A model generated the notes under the pieces. That model did not search any database and was not told the DNA's origin. It saw only the letters and a program-made list of their open reading frames with translations. From positions 1-17,856 of the forward strand of contig JAKACL010000018.1 in the NCBI GenBank assembly GCA_021821425.1: 17,856 nt of DNA. Direction: 5' to 3'. Position numbers and translations under genes: made by a program. Every line of letters starts with the position of its first letter. Position 1 is the first letter of the stretch. Below are positions 14,483-17,856 of the stretch, one piece after another. This DNA comes from Pseudomonadota bacterium (GTDB taxonomy: Bacteria; Pseudomonadota; Gammaproteobacteria; Burkholderiales; Thiobacillaceae).

Positions 14483-14821
14483 CGATTTCGTTGACGGGTC
14501 GTTGACTACACATTGGAATATCGATCCAAAAAAACAATAACTAATTGATAAATAATGATTTATTTTCTGTTGGCTCGTTGATGGGTAGTTCACCACCGCA
14601 CTAAATTATGGGGCGGGCCTGAAAACCGATACCAGGTAAACCTGATTGTCGCGGCTATGACCTGGCTGCGATGGCTTACAGATGCCCCTCGACGTGACGT
14701 GAAAACTGGGCTGGCGACATCCTTCAGCATTGGCATGTCCGCATTGCTCTTGATGCCGCGCTTGCCGACTGTCTTATTGACCCGTCCGATTGGCTTCTTT
14801 TAGCAGGATAGGCAAACCCGA
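14483..14821. other. AT-richer intergenic stretch with short repeats, no confident gene
   Basis: This 339-bp gap follows the pseudogene. The motif TCGTTGA(C/T) occurs three times (14488, 14499, 14575), the first two 11 bp apart, and a very AT-rich block lies at about 14521-14570. A 48-codon frame on the plus strand (14657-14803, MTWLRWLT... ending RPIGFF) is the only sizeable one. It has a hydrophobic middle (SFSIGMSALLLMP), no ribosome-binding site and no family I can name; the opposite strand is also open there. I read the region as degraded foreign DNA, without proof. No copy of the tRNA-Ala 3' end that would mark an attachment site is seen. Confidence 0.4.
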
Positions 14822-15268
14822 TCAGTATTTGACCGGCGGGCCCTGCCACGAATCCTGCCGCGGCCGGGCACGGGCAATGGCCTGGGCGGCCGTGCGCCAG
14901 CCTTCGCAGGCGTTGCGTCCGGGACGGCGGCGCAGAAAATTGAGCACGCCCTTGCACTTGGCATAGAAGTGGAAGAACCGTAGCACGAAGTCTTTCTCTG
15001 CGGCGGTCGGCGGCTGGACGCTGCACACCAGCTTGTCGTCCACCATACCGCGGTCGGTCAGCGTGATCGCGCCCCATGCCCTGACCCGTATGCGGGTGCC
15101 GAGCGGCAGGCGCGGGCCGAGCACCAGCGCATCCAGCAGGTCGCCCTCGAGCCCCAGATAGTTCGGGACCGCGCCATAGTTGAACGGACACGGAAGCGGC
15201 GCGACGAAATCGATGTGGCCGGTGGCGCCGCGCTTCAGAAAACTGCCGCGCGGCACTTCGATCACCAC
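14822..15268 (-). CDS. Divergent type I inorganic pyrophosphatase, start probably split off by a frameshift
   Basis: Soluble family I pyrophosphatases hydrolyse PPi to phosphate and pull biosynthetic reactions forward. The fold is recognisable: IEVPRGSFLK near the start, PFNYGAVPNYLGLEGDLLDALVL in the middle, DRGMVDDKLVCSV, and FFHFYAKCKGVLNF near the end. Compared with E. coli Ppa, the metal-binding D67, D70, D97, D102 and K104 have counterparts. The first aspartate of DGDxxD is Glu here (EGDLLD), and counterparts of E31, R43 and Y51 are not evident. The frame opens at TGA 15327-15329, and the first usable in-frame starts are GTG at 15271 or 15268, inside the first strand. A better start, ATG at 15335, is one base out of frame behind a G7 run (15315-15321 on the plus strand); with six G the protein would be 170 residues, a normal length. 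Confidence 0.7.
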   Translation of the reverse strand: MVIEVPRGSFLKRGATGHIDFVAPLPCPFNYGAVPNYLGLEGDLLDALVLGPRLPLGTRIRVRAWGAITLTDRGMVDDKLVCSVQPPTAAEKDFVLRFFHFYAKCKGVLNFLRRRPGRNACEGWRTAAQAIARARPRQDSWQGPPVKY

Positions 15269-15500
15269 GTCGACTTCAAGCGGTTCGGGGGCGTCAATGC
15301 GGGCTGAGGATGGCGGGGGGGTTGACGTCGGTCATGCCGCAAGCCTACCCCAGGCCGCCGCACGCACCGAATCGGGTAGCGGCACTGGGCCGGATGGGCG
15401 GGCGCATCGTTCGGGCCGGCGGAATTTCCGTGCACCCTGGCACTCCCATGTTCAGCCCTGAACGCTGCGGAAACCCTTGCCCCGGCAAGGCCTTGCCGCA

Positions 15501-15537
15501 GGCAATCATTGCCGCATGCGGCCCGAGGGATTAAAAT
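15501..15537 (+). promoter_or_regulatory. gltB promoter with palindrome overlapping the -35 box
   Basis: TTGCCG (15509-15514), a 17-bp spacer and TAAAAT (15532-15537) make a plausible sigma-70 promoter, giving a leader of about 63 nt before gltB. The palindrome GGCAATCATTGCC (15501-15513) covers most of the -35 box and is a candidate operator. Further upstream, CCTTGCC/GGCAAGG repeats (about 15476-15500) make the region rich in small hairpins. The 165 bp from 15336 to 15500 contain nothing else I can name. Confidence 0.5.
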
Positions 15538-15560
15538 GCCGCACTTTTCGCTTGAATTTT

Positions 15561-15584
15561 GCGGCTTGCCCCTGGGCAGGCCGC
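15561..15584 (+). promoter_or_regulatory. Hairpin in the gltB leader
   Basis: GCGGCTTGCC pairs with GGCAGGCCGC (one G-U) around a CCTG tetraloop, giving a 10-bp stem 22 bases before the gltB start codon. It is not followed by a U-tract, so it is more likely an mRNA stability or translation element, or incidental, than an attenuator. Confidence 0.35.
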
Positions 15585-15606
15585 TGTTGCCTGAGCATAC
15601 GGAACC

Positions 15607-17856
15607 ATGGAACGACAACGCTGGCTGGACGGGACGCTGTATTCGCCCGACTTCGAACAGGATAGCTGCGGCTTCGGCCTGATTGCGCAGATCGACAATC
15701 AGCCCAGCCATACGCTGGTGCGGAACGCGATCGGCTCGCTGGCGTGCATGACGCACCGCGGCGCGATCGCCGCCGACGGATTGTCGGGCGACGGCTGCGG
15801 CCTGTTGTTCAAGAAGCCGGATGCCTTCCTGCGCGCGGTGGCGGACGAAGCCGGCTTTGCGCTGGGGGAACTGTATGCCGCCGGCCTGCTGTTCCTGTCG
15901 CGCGATGCGGCACCGCAGGCGCATGCGCGCACCACGCTGAAAACCGAACTCGAGGCGCAGGGCCTGACGGTCGCCGGCTTCCGCCTGGTGCCGACCGATT
16001 CATCGGTGTGCGGCGAATCCGCGCTGGCCTCGTTGCCGCATATCGAAATGGTGTTCGTCAACGCGGCCACGGATATTAACGACGCGGGCTTGAGCGAGGA
16101 CGATTTCGAACGCAAGCTCTACATCGCGCGCCGCCGCGCCGAAAAGGCGCTGGAAGCGAGCGACCCGGTGTTCTACCTGCCGACGCTGTCGTGCCGCGTG
16201 ATCAGCTACAAGGGCCTGGTGATGCCGGACAACCTGCCGGTGTTCTACCCCGACCTCAACGACGCGCGCTTCGCGTCGAGCCTGGTCGTGTTCCACCAGC
16301 GCTTCTCCACCAACACCTGGCCGCAGTGGCGGCTGGCGCAGCCGTTCCGTTACCTCGCGCACAACGGCGAGATCAACACGGTGCAGGGCAACCGCAACTG
16401 GAGCCGCGCCCGCGAACAGAAGTTCGAAACCCCGCTGATCCCGAACATGGACGACATCCGTCCCATTGTAGGCACCAAGGGTTCCGATTCGATGAGCCTC
16501 GACAATATGGTCGAGGGTCTGGTGATGGGCGGCGCGGGCCTGTTCCGCGCGCTGCGCCTGGTGATTCCGCCGGCCTGGCAGAACGTCGAATCCATGGATC
16601 CCGACATCCGCGCCTTCTACGAATACAACTCGATGCACATGGAGCCGTGGGACGGCCCCGCCGGCGTGGTGCTGACCGACGGCCGCTACGCGGTCTGCAC
16701 GCTCGACCGCAACGGCCTGCGGCCCGCGCGCTGGGTGCTGACCAAGGACCGCATCCTCACCATCGCCTCCGAAGTCGGCGTGTGGCAGATCGATCCGGCG
16801 AACGTGGAGCGCAAGGGCCGCGTCAAGCCCGGCCAGATGATCGCCGCCGACCTGAACACCGGCCGTTTGCTGATGCCGGAAGACATCGACAACGAACTGA
16901 AGGGCGCGCAGCCCTACCGCGAATGGCTGAAGGCCAGCGCGGTCAAGCTGGAGCTGTCGATCAACCAGGACGCCGACCTGCCGGTGATGGACGCGGCGAG
17001 CCTGCTGACGCACCAGAAGCTCTTCAACGTCAGCTTCGAGGAACGCGACCAGATCATCCGCGTGCTCGCCGAGGACGGCGCCGAGGCGATCGGCTCGATG
17101 GGCGACGACACGCCGATGGCGGTGCTGTCCCAGAAAGTGCGCTCGCCCTTCGACTACCTGCGCCAGCAGTTCGCCCAGGTCACCAACCCGCCGATCGACC
17201 CGATCCGCGAGGCGATCGTGATGTCGCTCAACACCAGCTTCGGCCCCGAGCGCAACCTGTTCGAGGAAACCGCGGCGCACGCGCACCGGGTCGAAGTGCA
17301 CACCCCGCTGCTGTCGAAGGAGGCCTTCGACAAGCTGCTGAACCTGAACGACCCGGCGTTTGCCCATGTCGTGCTCGACCTGCATTACGACCCGGCGGCA
17401 ACCACGCTGGAAGCCGCGATCCGGGCGCTGACCGCGCGCGCCGTCGACGCCGTGCGCAAAGGCAAGGTCATCCTCGTCCTGTCCGACCGCAACATCGCCC
17501 GCGATCGCCTGCCGATCCACGCGCTGTTCGCCGTGGGCAGCGTGCACCATGCGCTGATCGCCGCCGGCCTGCGCTGCAACGCCAACATCGTGGTCGAAAC
17601 CGGCACCGTGCGCGACCCGCACCACTATGCCTGCCTGATCGGCTACGGTGCGACCGCGATCTATCCCTACCTCGCCTATCAGGTGATTGGCGAATTCGTG
17701 AAGACCGGCGAGATCAAGCCCGGCCTCGACAAGGCGCTGGGCAACTTCCGCAAGGGCATGGACAAGGGCCTGTACAAGGTGCTGTCCAAGATGGGCATTT
17801 CGCTGGTGGCCAGCTACCGCGGCGCCCAGCTGTTCGAGGGCGTGGGCCTGCACGAA
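15607..17856 (+). CDS. gltB: Glutamate synthase (NADPH/ferredoxin) large subunit GltB (N-terminal 750 residues)
   Basis: The first half of the roughly 1,500-residue GOGAT large subunit, which makes two glutamates from glutamine and 2-oxoglutarate. The frame runs open to the window edge. A 20-residue propeptide precedes the N-terminal nucleophile C21 (DSCGFGLIAQ), which must be exposed by cleavage. The class II glutamine amidotransferase domain (21 to about 440) shows THRGAIAADGLSGDGCGLL, FHQRFSTNTWPQW, PFRYLAHNGEINTVQGNRNW and LDRNGLRPARW. The central domain (about 490 onward) has SFGPERNLFEE, ILVLSDRNI, HHALIAAGLRCNANIVVETGTVRDPHHYACLIGYGATAIYPYL and, near the edge, LYKVLSKMGISLVASYRGAQLFE at the start of the FMN-binding synthase domain. 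GGA five bases before the ATG is a modest ribosome-binding site. The partner gltD is expected beyond the window. Confidence 0.96.
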   Translation, partial: MERQRWLDGTLYSPDFEQDSCGFGLIAQIDNQPSHTLVRNAIGSLACMTHRGAIAADGLSGDGCGLLFKKPDAFLRAVADEAGFALGELYAAGLLFLSRDAAPQAHARTTLKTELEAQGLTVAGFRLVPTDSSVCGESALASLPHIEMVFVNAATDINDAGLSEDDFERKLYIARRRAEKALEASDPVFYLPTLSCRVISYKGLVMPDNLPVFYPDLNDARFASSLVVFHQRFSTNTWPQWRLAQPFRYLAHNGEINTVQGNRNWSRAREQKFETPLIPNMDDIRPIVGTKGSDSMSLDNMVEGLVMGGAGLFRALRLVIPPAWQNVESMDPDIRAFYEYNSMHMEPWDGPAGVVLTDGRYAVCTLDRNGLRPARWVLTKDRILTIASEVGVWQIDPANVERKGRVKPGQMIAADLNTGRLLMPEDIDNELKGAQPYREWLKASAVKLELSINQDADLPVMDAASLLTHQKLFNVSFEERDQIIRVLAEDGAEAIGSMGDDTPMAVLSQKVRSPFDYLRQQFAQVTNPPIDPIREAIVMSLNTSFGPERNLFEETAAHAHRVEVHTPLLSKEAFDKLLNLNDPAFAHVVLDLHYDPAATTLEAAIRALTARAVDAVRKGKVILVLSDRNIARDRLPIHALFAVGSVHHALIAAGLRCNANIVVETGTVRDPHHYACLIGYGATAIYPYLAYQVIGEFVKTGEIKPGLDKALGNFRKGMDKGLYKVLSKMGISLVASYRGAQLFEGVGLHE

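Noticed and set aside
16000..17853. 617-codon open frame antisense to gltB
   Set aside because: Its residues (long runs of H, R, V, A, Q, G) are those produced by reading a GC-rich gene backwards; the plus strand is an unmistakable GltB.

Overview
This 17.9-kb window is high-GC, gene-dense chromosomal DNA from a proteobacterium, most likely a betaproteobacterium. That placement is inference: it rests on the zapA–6S RNA–5-formyl-THF cyclo-ligase order, betaproteobacterial-looking protein variants and base composition; a Thiobacillus-like or Nitrosomonadales-like host is plausible but not proven. Most genes are housekeeping genes. The DNA between the tRNA-Ala gene and the pyrophosphatase gene (about 13.5-14.8 kb) looks different: it is less GC-rich and carries a 5'-truncated gene.

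Layout. (1) 1-1616, minus strand: the first 451 codons of a TonB-dependent receptor behind a textbook cobalamin riboswitch, hence BtuB. (2) 1656-3062, plus strand: a small coiled-coil ZapB-like protein, zapA, 6S RNA and 5-formyltetrahydrofolate cyclo-ligase, the classical zapA-ssrS-ygfA block. (3) 3078-8052, minus strand: an alanine/glycine:cation symporter, a periplasmic class I cytochrome c, a DUF2189 membrane protein and a DUF255/YyaL thioredoxin-domain protein. (4) 8128-8706, plus strand: an ankyrin-repeat protein, divergent from the DUF255 gene. (5) 8738-12151, minus strand: an orphan ParA-type ATPase downstream of a very long ilvD, in which dihydroxy-acid dehydratase is fused in frame to a complete D-hexose-6-phosphate mutarotase (YeaD-like). 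(6) 12247-13513, plus strand: lgt, a VanZ-family gene overlapping it by 4 nt, and tRNA-Ala(CGC). (7) 13514-14821: a structured tRNA trailer with a strong terminator, a 5'-truncated AlbA/GHKL-ATPase (COG2865-like) pseudogene, and an AT-richer stretch with no convincing gene. (8) 14822-15335, minus strand: a divergent type I inorganic pyrophosphatase whose natural start appears to be split off by a seven-base homopolymer. (9) 15509-17856, plus strand: promoter, leader hairpin and the first 750 codons of gltB (glutamate synthase large subunit).

The most unusual item is the IlvD-mutarotase fusion. The next are the homopolymer frameshift and altered active site in the pyrophosphatase, a G7 tract inside the spacer of the cytochrome c promoter, and an apparently leaderless mRNA for the zapA operon. 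No CRISPR array, intact insertion sequence, integrase or phage module is visible.
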